From: Membranipora membranacea
Taxonomy: Eukaryota; Bryozoa; Gymnolaemata; Cheilostomatida; Membraniporidae
Length of the DNA stretch: 60,000 bases
Assembly: GCA_914767715.1 (NCBI GenBank)
Contig: OU612074.1
Coordinates: 21,688,062 to 21,748,061 of the forward strand
Direction of reading: 5' to 3'
The translations under genes and the position numbers were made by a program. Shown here piece by piece: positions 23,701 to 34,309 of the stretch. A model generated the notes under the pieces. The model was not told the DNA's origin and searched no databases. It saw only the letters and a program-made list of their open reading frames with translations. How positions within the stretch are numbered: the stretch's first letter is position 1; each line of letters opens with the position of its first letter.

Positions 23701-24888
23701 ATTACATAAAAACGATTTTTAGTTTACATAGAATACAAGCAAAGGTGGAAAATAAACTAAAAGAGTGATTTATTAAAAATACTGATGGCCTGTGATCTAA
23801 AACAGTCTTTAGGGAGATTAATGCGGCGGCGTAGAGAGGAAGGTAATGTAATCGTGAGACCCGGCCTTCACCAGCTTAGAATGGAATCAAGAGATCCATT
23901 TTTACTCCATTTATCAATAATATACATCAAGTTAATATGCATTATGATTATCTAAATGCCAGCACATGAAGTACACTTCCAGAACCAAAAAGCCGCAGAC
24001 CATTTACAAAAAAGTTATAGGTTGGTGGGGGATTTTTGTTTTGTTGACATTGTGCTGGGAAAAAACTCAATAAAAATATGTATTAATAATAATAATTAAT
24101 GTCTGTTTCAGATGTTGTGTATGTGTGTAACTTCCAAAATAATGATTCGCACTTCCCTACACAATCATGTCAACTCATCTTTTAGTTCATCAAATCAACC
24201 GGCACAGAAGATATCGGTGTACATGTCCACCACTTACATTATTGTACAAGCTACTTTAAAATTTAATTTATTCTTTTTATATTATTATCAAATAATTTAT
24301 AGTTAATAATCCTTATAAGAATTAATATTATACTGTAGGGGGTTGTGAGAGGAGCAGCATTGGGATGACAGAACAACCTGCTGACAGCTTGGTCAGCCAA
24401 AACATCCCAACTCAGGTATATGAATTATCAACTAAAACGCTTACATCAACGAAACCTCGCAGTCAGCAAACCACATCAGCGCAAAATGAGCTTATAGAAC
24501 AAACCACAAATATGGAGAAGGACAAATCGGCCACAGAGTATTTCTGAAGGTCATAGGCATGTTACGAGCTGGACAATCATATAACTGAAAACGCGTAAAT
24601 CACTTTCAAATGGATGCAGTTGACTCCAGATGCCAATTGGGAGTTGGTAGTCTCTCAATTTTCATGTGATTAGTTTTTTTCACAGAACGAAATGTTCAGC
24701 ATCAGAATTATATAAAAGTAAAATAAGGGTAAAATACATACAACATAACTGAATTAGTAGGACAATTCCTCACCTGTTACAAGCAGTCTTTTACTCTTAG
24801 CTGTTGAAGGTAGGAAACACAGACATGTCACTACTTGATCTCCTGTCCGAATGACAGATACAGGCATCACACCATTCTCAAGTGCCAT
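17782..24888 (-). CDS. GNB1L: GNB1L-like WD40-repeat protein, five exons
   Basis: Exons on the minus strand: 24888-24774, 22540-22340, 21905-21750, 20401-20267 and 18320-17782, all joined in phase 1, giving 381 residues (human GNB1L is 327). Recognisable WD40 blades include GNLVLWNLNTQSI, GLVTMYNLTG, GASGLITVWK and a C-terminal block ACSWDGTVRLHGPKRGKLLA followed by SFVTASRDRILCCWDLYSRV, matching the GWDHRIRVFHW...SKDQRISLWSLYPR ending of GNB1L. About 50 extra acidic/polar residues (roughly 245-290) sit in one blade loop. GNB1L is known to act with the TTT/R2TP machinery in PIKK kinase stability. The start Met follows an in-frame stop 51 bp upstream. Introns hold two satellite arrays, a palindrome and a small gene on the other strand. 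Confidence 0.85.
18513..18943. repeat. 19-bp tandem array (TTACATACATTGTACATAC)n
   Basis: About 22 units with a few variant positions (ATATTTAC, CAAACTTAC, CTTAGATAC), several recurring in the same order, which suggests higher-order duplication. It lies in the last intron of the GNB1L-like gene. Because 19 is not a multiple of three, each reading frame cycles, giving artificial YILTYIVHTYIH-type open frames that should not be annotated. Confidence 0.95.
18985..19033. repeat. Palindrome with perfect 9-bp flanking direct repeats
   Basis: 18994-19024 reads AGAGACCATAGATA, then ATA, then TATCTATAGTCTCT: an inverted repeat with one mismatch. GCAGTAACC precedes it (18985-18993) and follows it (19025-19033). 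It is a relative of the palindrome at 335-386 and lies in an intron of the GNB1L-like gene. Confidence 0.75.
20833..21183. repeat. 23-bp tandem array (TATGGTCACATGGTGTTTAGCCT)n
   Basis: About 15 nearly identical direct units; the only repeated variant is CCCTATGG for CCTTATGG. The units abut with no spacers. It lies in the third intron of the GNB1L-like gene. Confidence 0.95.
21511..21713. repeat. Structured dispersed repeat, copy 1
   Basis: About 203 bp, also present at 51165-51369. It starts CTGTATGGTATAGCT and ends CAGCAACATTAT. It holds successive short inverted repeats: CCTGTATGG/CCATACAGG at the 5' end, AGCTTC/GAAGCT, ACGACT/AGTCGT, GCACC/GGTGC and CGTCTA/TAGACG. No open frame, A/B boxes or terminal poly(A) are evident. 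It lies in an intron of the GNB1L-like gene. Confidence 0.75.
22276..22303. repeat. Palindrome, no clear target duplication
   Basis: CATAGAG (22276-22282) and CTCTATG (22297-22303) face each other across a TA-rich loop. Only ACAC is shared by the outer flanks. Listed because the ends match the other small palindromes of the window. Confidence 0.4.
23289..24547 (+). CDS. Small single-pass membrane protein of unknown family, two exons
   Basis: Exon 1 (23289-23568) ends CCG G/GTAAGA and exon 2 (24339-24547) follows acceptor TACTGTAG in matching phase 1, giving 162 residues from the first Met; the second Met (23322, A at -3) begins MSGQDFHSRQW and is the likelier start. One hydrophobic segment, about LEQTMLLMLSVSILGPALL to VELLM, is followed by CVRIKR, so positive charges put the C terminus inside. 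The tail is Thr/Gln/Ser-rich and ends SATEYF. There is no signal peptide. I recognise no family. The gene lies wholly in the first intron of the minus-strand GNB1L-like gene. Confidence 0.6.
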
Positions 24889-25139
24889 TTGAGCTCTTAG
24901 GCTTATATATACCAAAGTTAGCCGTACTATGCATCAATCCCAACAAGCCTATAAAGTGAGTGTCAATTCATATGGTATAAAACAGTATGGCTCACATAAC
25001 AATGGCATTGCAAAGCATTCAGGGTTATTATATAACAGGCCCCATAATGGATGTTCGTCAACATTATCTATCTCTGCTAAGTCATGCTTCAGTTTCTACA
25101 TATTGTCACTGATTTGATCTACATCAGCTTTGAGATACG

Positions 25140-25870
25140 ACATAGGCCTACAGTGGTGCGCATCTCACTACACAACACACAGGTCTTCAGGTATAAACCA
25201 TGAGTCAAGCGCCAGAAGCATGAAGCCATCCCTGTGTGTTGATGAGCATCTCAATCCATCCCTTCCAGCCCTCAGAGCTTATTGTCAGTTTCGGCATTTC
25301 GACATAACCGGTGTGTTTACGCTGTTGCGCAACCAGAAAGGCTGCCAATACATCATTGTTTCAGTGCAACAATATTTGCCCCATCACCCGAATGCTTGTA
25401 CTCTAAACCAAACCAGAACAAGGAGCTGGTTTGTTTTCCCACTCATCCGTGCAAAGTCACTATTGTCAAAGCACCCGCCTCTCGTGCCGTGGTCCACCAC
25501 ATTCAATACAAAATAAAGTACAGTTGTAAAATACCCTTTACCAGTGGTTCCTACATATTGTAGCAGCGGGTGGATTGTGTTTACCCACAAATGAGTGTAG
25601 CATGAGTGGAGAACTGAGGCTATCAAACACATTACCCAACCCAACATCACCAAACAAAAGGCATTTTGTTATACAAGTCTCATAGGTGTCTTGGGACATG
25701 TTGAAGTCAGACTCCCAGATATAAGTAGGCCCTCAGGGCCTATCCAACATACTACAGAATAACTGTACTTTATTTTGTAATGTTGTAGTGAGCATCATAC
25801 GTACAACTCATACACAAGTCAGGGAGCTGACTTGTTTGCGCTACAGCAAGTGAATTATAGAGTGATCACT
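25140..25870 (+). repeat. Dispersed repeat, left copy (inverted relative to 31130-31640)
   Basis: Sequence from about CTACACAACACACAGGTCTTC (starting near 25172) through CAAGTCAGGGAGCTGACTTG is matched, diverged and in reverse complement, at 31620-31140. The two copies are about 5.3 kb apart. This copy is split by a 0.3-kb inverted-repeat element at about 25497-25790. Open frames in both copies translate similarly (for instance GVFTLLRNQ and HPPLVP), which may only reflect DNA similarity. Family not recognised. Confidence 0.75.
25497..25790. mobile_element. MITE inserted in the dispersed repeat
   Basis: The inverted ends ACAAAATAAAGTACAGTT (left) and AACTGTACTTTATTTTGT (right) bound about 290 bp that is absent from the other copy of the surrounding repeat, where the equivalent junction reads CCACATTGAGCATAGTACAAC without a break. 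There is no transposase frame. Confidence 0.7.
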
Positions 25871-26718
25871 CAGTCCAGGGTAGACAGTTTCAACATATTG
25901 TACAAATTTTGAGTTGTTGGTGCACAAAGTCCAAAGTCACAGTGTTTCCTCGTACTGTATGCGTGTTGTGTGTTGGCTCCATAACTAACTTGATCATGTT
26001 AAATTGTTTAAGTATGGCCAGTAAGTTTTGCTTTCTTTTGTGGTCTTGGGTTTGACTGTGCTCATTTGCCAGTCAATACTTGGTAGGTTTTATATTGTCA
26101 CCTAACAGTACAAAATTGAAAATGGTCAGTTTTCAGATTCTAGTATTTATTTAGTTAGTCCTTGGGTATGTCGTTGTCAACACAGGCTAAACATGTTTGA
26201 TAACGGTCTTGTCATTGGTATCATCAAGGAGTAGGATCATAGTATTCTAATCTTTTGATTCATTCAGAATTGAGATGATGATAACAATTTGTGTCTCATC
26301 ACAAAATTACGTACAAATAAAGTTATTTTTCACCTTCTTCAAATTAGATTTTCACCTTGACTTGACCTAGCCGTGTAACTACTCAGATTTTATTATCATC
26401 GAATTCTTCAAACGCCCCTTACAAAAAATCCTGCTAGAACTTGGGCGACATTAAGAGATAAAGTTAACCAATCATGTGCCATCTAAACAAAAGCACATGT
26501 TAGAGATAGGTGCTTTATAACGGTGCATGCTGAATGACATAGAATTCAAAATATAGGTCAAGTACAGATTTAAAGGTAAAGTGAAAGCGCATCCCTGCGC
26601 ACATGTAGTGCTTTCACTTTCACTCCATCGGTGTGTTGCAAATTGTGTTCTATGTCATTTGTAATTAAGCTCTTCAAGAGTGAACATTCATTTTTATTTT
26701 CCTAGTACCTATTAGTAT
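25871..26718. other. Intergenic, one hairpin
   Basis: No exon found. AAAGTGAAAGC (26577-26587) and GCTTTCACTTT (26610-26620) form an 11-bp perfect hairpin with an inner GCGCA/TGCGC-like stem. This is 5' of the probable CARF-like gene. Confidence 0.4.
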
Positions 26719-29700
26719 ATGATAAAGAGAGACAAACCCATTCTTAACTGCGACATAAGCTGCCGCAAAAGCATTGGATTTTGTGTTGGACTGACTGCCA
26801 TAATGGATTTAGTATCATATCATACTAATGAGACGTTAGCAAGAGTCCATCTAAGGCAGCACGAGACAGAACATCAGCTTCAGTTCTCTATATTTTCTCA
26901 GGAGAAATTGTTTGGTGACAGTTTGGAAGATTATATGGAAGCTGGTGAGTGAATCCTACTGTATCAAGTTTGAATTTGTAGTCATATGCTGTGAAAGGTG
27001 CTGTTGGTTTCTGTGGTGTGCCCATCCACAGCATGATATCAATTTCCAAGGAGGGGGGTAGGGTTGAAGCAGAGCGATGCAACAAAATAATCTCGTTGCA
27101 TCAAATTATTTCCCTGTCTTTGAATATGAATAGCCCATGTAATGTTATGTACTATTTAAACTCGCACACTAATTTTTGATTGAGACAAATGACAGCTTTC
27201 TCTCTAACGTAAATGCATCAGATCATGCTTGGCAAACCTTTTTTTCTGCTTTGGCCTCTTTTTGTTCGGGAACATACCAATTGGCCGCACCACTGTTTGG
27301 ACAAATTTTACTTCAGATACAGAATAGGGAATATCCAGGTCTGTATCCATTGGTTTTCAAGTGGTAGAGCCAGGCGGGATGGGTGCCTTCATCCTAGGGG
27401 GTAAGGGCCTCTCCCAGAAAATCTTTTTTTTTCAATATGGAGGCAGTTTTTAGAGATTCCAGCCGTTTTTGGGAAAAAAACTAACAAGCAGGAAACTTTT
27501 ATTAACTTTTATTATCATTTGAGGGACATCATATCTGATCCCTACTGTGTTTGATACTTTGAGTAGGAGGTGGCTCAGTTGGTTAGAGCACCACACCTTT
27601 AGCATGCAGATGCTGAAGGTTGAGGGCTCGAATCCCACTGCGGTCCATCGACTACTGGGGTTTGGTTGGCCCCAGTGCTGTGCTCCGACCTGCCTGCAAA
27701 CCGAGAGCAACCTGGCACAGATATTGCAGCCTCGCTACTAGGGCAATTAATTTTGGCGCCCATGTTTCAGAATGTGGCATGTGAAAAGACATTTGATTTT
27801 ATCAACCTTTTAATCAACCTTGGATTGAATATTTCGGTCAATTTATTGCGTAGGGTGGTAAATGGCTGAGAGCAATATTTTATAGTGATTAAAAGATAAC
27901 ATAGGAGTCCTAGGTGGTAGGAACTAGAGCTTGAGTTAACCGCTAACAGTCAAGAAAATATGTGATTTTGGTAGATTGTCTGAGAATAGAATAATAAGAA
28001 AGGTCAAAATTCTCTGCAACCAATTTGCCCTTATATTTCTATAGGAAGAAAAATTGACTGGGATGATGGGGGTAGGGGTGGATGGTTGTGTGAATATGCA
28101 CACCAATCTTCTAAGTGAAAAAAGCTGGATAAAATTACGATAATCTTTTGGAACACTATTCCCTCACCAAACAGGTGAAAGGATTTAGCATTAATATTAA
28201 ATCAGGTAGAGCAATCTACTTCACTCTCACAATGATTGGTAATCTGGAGAAAGCCAAGAGCAAGTTCATGGCTGACATAACTGTCCAAGATTCACTAAAG
28301 TAATCAAAATTCAAGCAATAAGTGATGTTTTAAGGCATACACATGTGAATATTTCAGATGTTATACTCTTTCTATTGAAGAGTGGATGCTTTTATTGCTT
28401 TGCGCTATCTAAATTTGAGCATTGTTTATCATCTAAGATACCTAAAACATCTGTGACACTGTTTGTTTTGTTTAATGGGTATGAAACATCCTCATGTCTC
28501 TGGTACCTTTGGTGCAGGCATGGGTGTAATCAATGATATTGTTCTGTTTCCATTCATACCAGCAAATATAATTGCCAAGCTACCTGACATATATGTTCTA
28601 TGTTTGTGTAAGGAATCTAATCCTGCTTATGAAGATTTAATCTTATTTTGTAATTACAACATATAATAGAAACACCTTTATTTATCAGCCCCAGATTTGG
28701 TTTGATCTTTTTAAATAATAGAACTGTTATGGATGGAGCCATCTTCAGCCAAAAATAATGTCATGAAAATAAATTTGTTCTAGGTGAAGTTTGACATTCT
28801 GGTTTAATTAATTGGTCTGCATCACCTAGCCTGTTGGTAAAATAATATAATCTCTCACACCACTGCCTGTAATGGTCAAACAATTTAAATCATTATTATC
28901 AAGTGTTGTAATTTTTAAGCAATTGAGCTATGAAACTGCCCAAGCAAGTCATGCAAAATATTAGTCTGAGCCCTCCAGACTTTGCCCCCCCCCGTCCGAC
29001 GCCCCCCCCCCCCCCCCCCCCCGGAGTGGAAAAATATAGCAAAATATTAATTATATTCCATTAGAGTATTAAATTCAGCCTCATATCTTTTTTAAATGGC
29101 AAATGACATAGCAAATAGTAATACCTCACTCATCTATAACAACATGTTGAAGACCAAGGAATCAAGTTGCTAAGGCCTAAAAACTAGTGACATCTATTTA
29201 TGATTTCTTGAAAAAAATCTATTTATACCCTATTCCACCAAACCCAGCTTACTTTCTGTTGTTCTGATATTCTGATCTATACTACTGTTTTTTTTTAAAA
29301 TTATTCTATAACACAGAAGGAGGGACTAGCCCTGGTTGCAGCAGTAGAGAAATACAAACATTACCTTGCAGATAAACACTTTTTGGTGCTCACTGACCAC
29401 ATTAGCCTCAAGTGGTTGAAAAGCATAAAGGACACTAAGGGCAGACTAGGTCGCTGGTCACTATTGCTTCAGCCGTACAACTATGACATCAAACATAAAA
29501 GTGGGAAAACTAATACCAATGCTGATTGCCTTTCCAGGAGGCCTTATGAGCAAACAGAACCACAAACACCCGCTTGACCTTGTTGACAACCTTCCTGTGC
29601 TCACCACAATTTTGGGTGAATCAGACATTAAATGTGAATCACAAGCAGACAACAAAGTAGGGGGCCTGCTAAATACATATTCACAATCCCGTAACACTGA

Positions 29701-32700
29701 TGAGCCTAGGTAGAATGCCTATGATGAAGAATTAAATTGATAGATAGGTTCTACATATTAGAATTGCAATAAGCTAGAGTGGACCAAAGTTTGGTACTGG
29801 TGACCCTAGGTTGGGTATATCACAAAAGAGAATAATAGACAATTTGGTGAATTCACATTCATCTATAGTTGGAACCTAATTACTATGGTTGCAACTTAGT
29901 TACTATTGGGTTTAGTAAATCAAGAGTTGTAATTCTCTGAAATATTATTTACTAATGGGCTGGGGGCTATGGTTTCCTACCAAATACTAACAAATCATAC
30001 TTGAACTATTTTCCTTGTAGTTGTAGGGCTCCTGCAAAAGAGAATATATATTGAGAGAATTGGCGGAGTGCACCAGGCTTTTTCGGTTGTGGGGTCACAG
30101 TATCTGGATTGGAGGCATGGGAAGAAAAGAAGGCCAGGTTTCTGTGAGCAGAGTACTGTAAGTTGCAAACAAAAAGTTGTGAATAATAATATATGTATAT
30201 ATAGATACATGTATATGGTGTTCAGTTGTCTCTACCAATAATTTTTCAATTTAGATATGTTAGGTAGTCTCAGCATAGTTTGATGTTTGGTGTTCTAAAT
30301 CCATTCATTTTTACTTACTCTTCTTTTTCTTTCTACTTCTTTTTACTTACTTACTCTACCAAAGACGTTTTGTGTAATAAAGTAGCTGGGTAGAATGAAA
30401 TCAGGGTAAAAAGCTTTGAGTCTGGTTGTAGAAATATACCCTAGAGTAAGAGTAGAATTGAAGATCGAAGCTTTTGTACTGTGATGTGATGAATTGGATT
30501 ATAGCGGCATCTGACTAATTTATTGTTCCAAAAGGTGTATGTGTGAAATATTTTCTGACAAAGAGATGACTACAGATAGTAAGACCTCAATCATGCTGCT
30601 TGTACAACAACAGTTGATGAAGATAAGAAATTTTAATTTTCTAGGATCACCCTGATCCAGTGAAACGACGTATACACATTCAGAACACGAAGATGAACTG
30701 TCCGGCTAAAGTTTCTGTCAAAAAACTGGTACTCTATGATAATTACAAGGTATGATTCTCAGTTTGCAGGAAGTCTTTTGTTTTATTAGCATAGTACATG
30801 AGGCAGAAAGCGCATCTGCATGGATATGGCAACAGCACTGTGTGAAGACAAAAGCTAAGTAATCCTATTACTTGTAAGCTGGGGTTTAACACACTCACTT
30901 TGTTTTGTGGAGTTGGCCAGCATTTAATTCCTTTTGTTATAATCCTTGTAAGGATTAGAATGAGGGGATTAAGTGATGATAAGCAAATTGCTAGGGGTAG
31001 AAGGCTAAGCAAGATTATGCCTTTAATACTCAAATTAAAGTAGTTTAATCTCTGCAGAGTGAAAATCAAAGTGAGTCTGAGTTAGATCTAAGGTTTTACA
31101 AACATAGGATTAAAAGCTTGGCCCTCGCATAAAAGGCAGGCAGAGCGAGACAGGAAATCACAGTCAGCCCACTGGCTGTAGCGCAAACAAGTCATCTCTC
31201 TGACTTGTGTATGAGTTGTACTATGCTCAATGTGGTGAATTTGAGTAGCGAACGAGTGGCACGAGGGGCGGGTGCCTTGACGATAGCGACTTTGCGCCGA
31301 TGAGTTGATGGAAAGCAAACCTCCCTGCACTGGTTTGGCTTAGAGTATAAGCATGAGAGTGATGGGGCGAACATTGTTGCACTGAAACAATGAAGAGTTG
31401 GCAGCCTCCCTGGTTGCGCAACAGCGTAAACACACCAATTATGTCAAACCACCGAAACTGACAAAATGCACTGAGGGATCGATGAGATTGATTGAGATGC
31501 TCAGCAACACACAGGGGTGGCTTCATGCTGCTGGGGCCGGCCATGAGGAGGTTGTACTAGAGAAGGCCTCGAAACAGCGTTTGACTCATGGTTTCTAGCT
31601 GAAGACCTGTGTGTTGTGCAGTGGTACGCGCACCACTGTATGTTGTATCAGTCATAATCCCACTCCTTAGGCATTATCAACATTAGAGTTCAGTTGTCAT
31701 GAAATACAATATGTATTAGGTTTGAATAATCCTTTTCTTGCTACTTAAATCCTGAGCAGTTTGCAGTACTTGTCCATCCATATCATTTTTTTCCGAGTTT
31801 ATGTTTAAAAGAGTATTTGAAATACAAATTTGTTTTCACTCCTTTTGCCTTTCAAATGACTGATTAGAGCTTTATTTTTATACCATAAATATCAACATCT
31901 AGGATGCAAAACTTTTCTGTTATTTTTGGAAGGTGAACACAAAACTATTTTTCACCAAAGTTATCCTATATCAGTAATTATAAAAAAAATTAAATTGCTT
32001 GCACAAAGACCGTTTAATGTGATAAACTCATGGTCGATTAATTGATCACTCTCTTAAATCTCTGAATAAGTAGTGGCCACAACAGCACTTGGTATACCAC
32101 CAACTTATAATCAACTCCCTCCACATTGTTACAGCTGACCCATTCTTGACTAGTCAAATGCTCCGTGGAATCCGGCATGGAGTGTCAGAATCACTAAAGG
32201 GCCCTGCGCCACACAACATATCCTTCAGCTACAATGAATGACAATTTCTTCATAATTTCAAAGGTGTTATTTATCCATTCATTCTTGGGAAAAAACTCAC
32301 CAGACTTCCTCGTCACCAGACTGAATAGCCAATATATAAAATACCCCATCATGACAAATCATGGAACAATTAAACATAGCTAAAATGAAAATTGCGAGGG
32401 TCTCTCTCCCTCGCCCATTGACAAACTATATACATTATGAGTGAGCGATTAGGGAACAAATTTGTCTACTTGAAAGACCAAACGAGCGATATTTGAATGA
32501 GTGCATCACACAGTCACGCTCAGATTGAAAGACCCCTGACTGAGTTGTTCCATTGACAATGCTCCTATTTTATTCATATTACAGATAATGCTACAAGAAC
32601 TAGCAGTTAAGTGTGCAGCTGGAGATGAGGAAGCTACATTTATAAAAGGTACTGAAGGGGCCATGTCTCGCTTGAAGAGAGCTGCTATGTCTCCAATATT

Positions 32701-33648
32701 GATTGGTGATAAACAGGTGAGAAATAACTGACTTTTAATATAAATGACTTAACATTGACCAGCTTGTTACAATATAAATCTTTGGCCTTAACATGATCAA
32801 CACCACTTAATTATAAATTTGAAGTTATCCTGACATGCTCAAAGGGCACATAACACCTAATATGTTGAGAAAAATGACCTCTTCTTTCTGTTTTGGTTCT
32901 CTCTTATCAAATATTTAAAGTTGCAAATTTTATGTTGATGTGTCTTTTATTATCAGGATGGCAAATTTACGAAAGTAGTGCTCCGATGTGCACGAGCTGG
33001 AATAGTGGGAGCCAACAGGAAATTTGCTCTAGAGGATTGGTTTTGGTTCAACTACTTGCCTTAGGTAAGCATACCAGCACTTCAAAAGGGTGTTCTAGTG
33101 ATCAGACATACAAATAAGGGAGTATGTAACATTGAAATATCCATTATCATCGGCAAACAAATATGATGTCCAACCACGTAAAGAGCCCTCAAATACGTAT
33201 CAAATCAAGGAGTTGGAGGTTTTAACTCTAACTCTGTGATCAAACACAATCTGAATGACAAGAGAGAAATGAGAAACTTGTTTTGTCAACTGGAATTAAG
33301 GTAACCCGTTTCATTTCAATCATCCTAGCTGCAAGGCACATTACTGACTTTTACAGTGGTATTTATATTGGCAAGATGATTGAATCCAATAAGGTTTTGA
33401 AGTTATAGCTCTAAAGTCATTATCCAATGTGTATAAGAATAATTATTACAATGTTCAGCTTCCATCTTTTCTGGTCTGGACCTGGTTGGTAAATATCAAA
33501 ATACACTTGCCTTGCTGAATTAACCTTTTATTTTATTGTTTTCTAGGTTATTATCAATGGCATTCAACTAGCTGACAAAGTATCTCCTGGGGAAGCTGAA
33601 GAAGCATACCGAAGAAACCTAAACGAAGTGTTGTCCATCTCATTGTGA
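26719..33648 (+). CDS. Probable CARF-like (Cys-Pro-Ala domain) protein, five exons
   Basis: Exons 26719-26944, 30021-30157, 30645-30749, 32585-32716 and 33547-33648 join in consistent phase (1, 0, 0, 0) with consensus GT-AG sites, giving 233 residues. Exon 2 could also begin at 30027. The central block SVVGSQYLDWRHGKKRRPG, then DHPDPVKRR, then NCPAKVSVKKLVLYDNYK has the spacing of the zinc/DNA-binding-like domain of calcium-responsive transcription factor (CARF) relatives common in invertebrates (xxVG..xxDC.HG, then CPA..xxKK). The usual Cys after LD is Trp here. The rest is helical and charged and I do not recognise it. The first Met is not certain. Codon phase supports the model more strongly than the family name does. 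Introns carry a SINE and a gypsy scrap. Confidence 0.5.
27563..27760 (+). mobile_element. tRNA-derived SINE
   Basis: A-box GTGGCTCAGTTGGTTAGAG (about 27569) and B-box GGGCTCGAATCCC (about 27624) sit at tRNA-like spacing, followed by a non-tRNA body CTACTGGGGTTTGGTTGGCC and onward. The stretch lacks proper acceptor-stem pairing, so it is a SINE head rather than a functional tRNA. It is inside the first intron of the CARF-like gene model. Confidence 0.65.
28979..29030. repeat. Poly-C tract
   Basis: Two C runs separated by GTCCGACG, the longer about 18 bases. Similar C runs occur at 1202, 42005, 47901 and 55290. Confidence 0.9.
29318..29577 (+). pseudogene. Ty3/gypsy retrotransposon RNase H fragment
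   Basis: An open stretch begins KEGLALVAAVEKYKHYL and continues FLVLTDHISLKWL, RLGRWSLLLQPYNYDIKH and SGKTNTNADCLSRR, the typical C-terminal half of gypsy RNase H with its TDH and NADxLSR motifs. The RT upstream and integrase downstream are missing; some gypsy-like sequence may continue in another frame to about 29713. It is a dead fragment within the CARF-like gene. Confidence 0.85.
31130..31640 (-). repeat. Dispersed repeat, right copy
   Basis: Reverse-complement partner of 25140-25870, uninterrupted, and lying in the third intron (30750-32584) of the CARF-like gene model. See the left copy for shared landmarks. Confidence 0.75.
32957..33064 (+). other. Candidate in-frame stop-containing cassette exon
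   Basis: Between the fourth and fifth exons of the CARF-like gene, 32957-33064 has a good acceptor (TTATTATCAG) and donor (TTAG/GTAAGC). It is 108 bp, a multiple of three, and in the incoming frame it is open for 35 codons (KVVLRCARAGIVGANRKFAL in part) until TAG at its very last codon. Skipping it joins the neighbours in frame. It may be an alternative last coding exon or a poison exon. Confidence 0.35.
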
Positions 33649-33710
33649 GACGTATCATACAAACTTGCATACCTTACAATCATTCACTTTCCTATAAATG
33701 TTCAAAGACA

Positions 33711-33985
33711 AACCTACAAACCTGTTGTTTATTTCAATTTTATAATCCATGACTTTTATGCCTTCTATGTAGTATTTTTTGTATAAACTTTTATTCTCAA
33801 AAGCAAACCTACAAACCTGTTGTTTATTTCAATTTTATAATCCATGACTTTTATGCCTTCTATGCAGTATTTTTACATAAACTTTTATTCTCAAAAGCAA
33901 ACCTACAAACCTGTTGTTTATTTCAATTTTGTAATCCATGACTTCTGTGCCTTCTATGCTTTTTATTTCAGTATTATTTTTACAT
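33711..33985. repeat. 94-bp tandem repeat, three copies
   Basis: Units begin at 33711, 33805 and 33899 with AACCTACAAACCTGTTG; the third diverges at its end. The array starts about 60 bp after the last stop codon of the CARF-like gene, so it probably lies in its 3' untranslated region. Confidence 0.9.
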
Positions 33986-34309
33986 GTAAGAAGGTTATCG
34001 GTATTTATCTTCAATAATATATTAGTTGAACATCACTTAATTAGTCACACGCAGATATTTGAATATCTTCAGGACTTGAGTGTACAAGATCCTAGTATTG
34101 TAACAAAATCGACATCATAAAGAGTTATCCACTCTCAGATCAGTGAAATCAGATTTATGTTGTAGCGTGAGAAAACATGGAATTGATCTTTGCATTCTAC
34201 TCCTTGGTTTCAAACACTACTGAGTTGTTTTCTATATAAAAATATATGTACTAACATGGTTAAGTGCAGTTGGTCAACCAGACCTTGAGCAATGCATTTG
34301 CTTGTGAAT

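Noticed and set aside
24900-24912. TATATATAAG as a TATA box for the GNB1L-like gene
   Set aside because: It lies only about 13 bp before the start codon, too close for a normal core promoter.
27563-27645. Functional tRNA gene
   Set aside because: A and B boxes are present, but the acceptor stem does not pair and a SINE-type body follows.
28171-28302. Possible exon beginning VKGFSINIKSGRAIYFTL
   Set aside because: Its phase does not fit between the flanking exons of the CARF-like model, and those exons join each other directly in phase.
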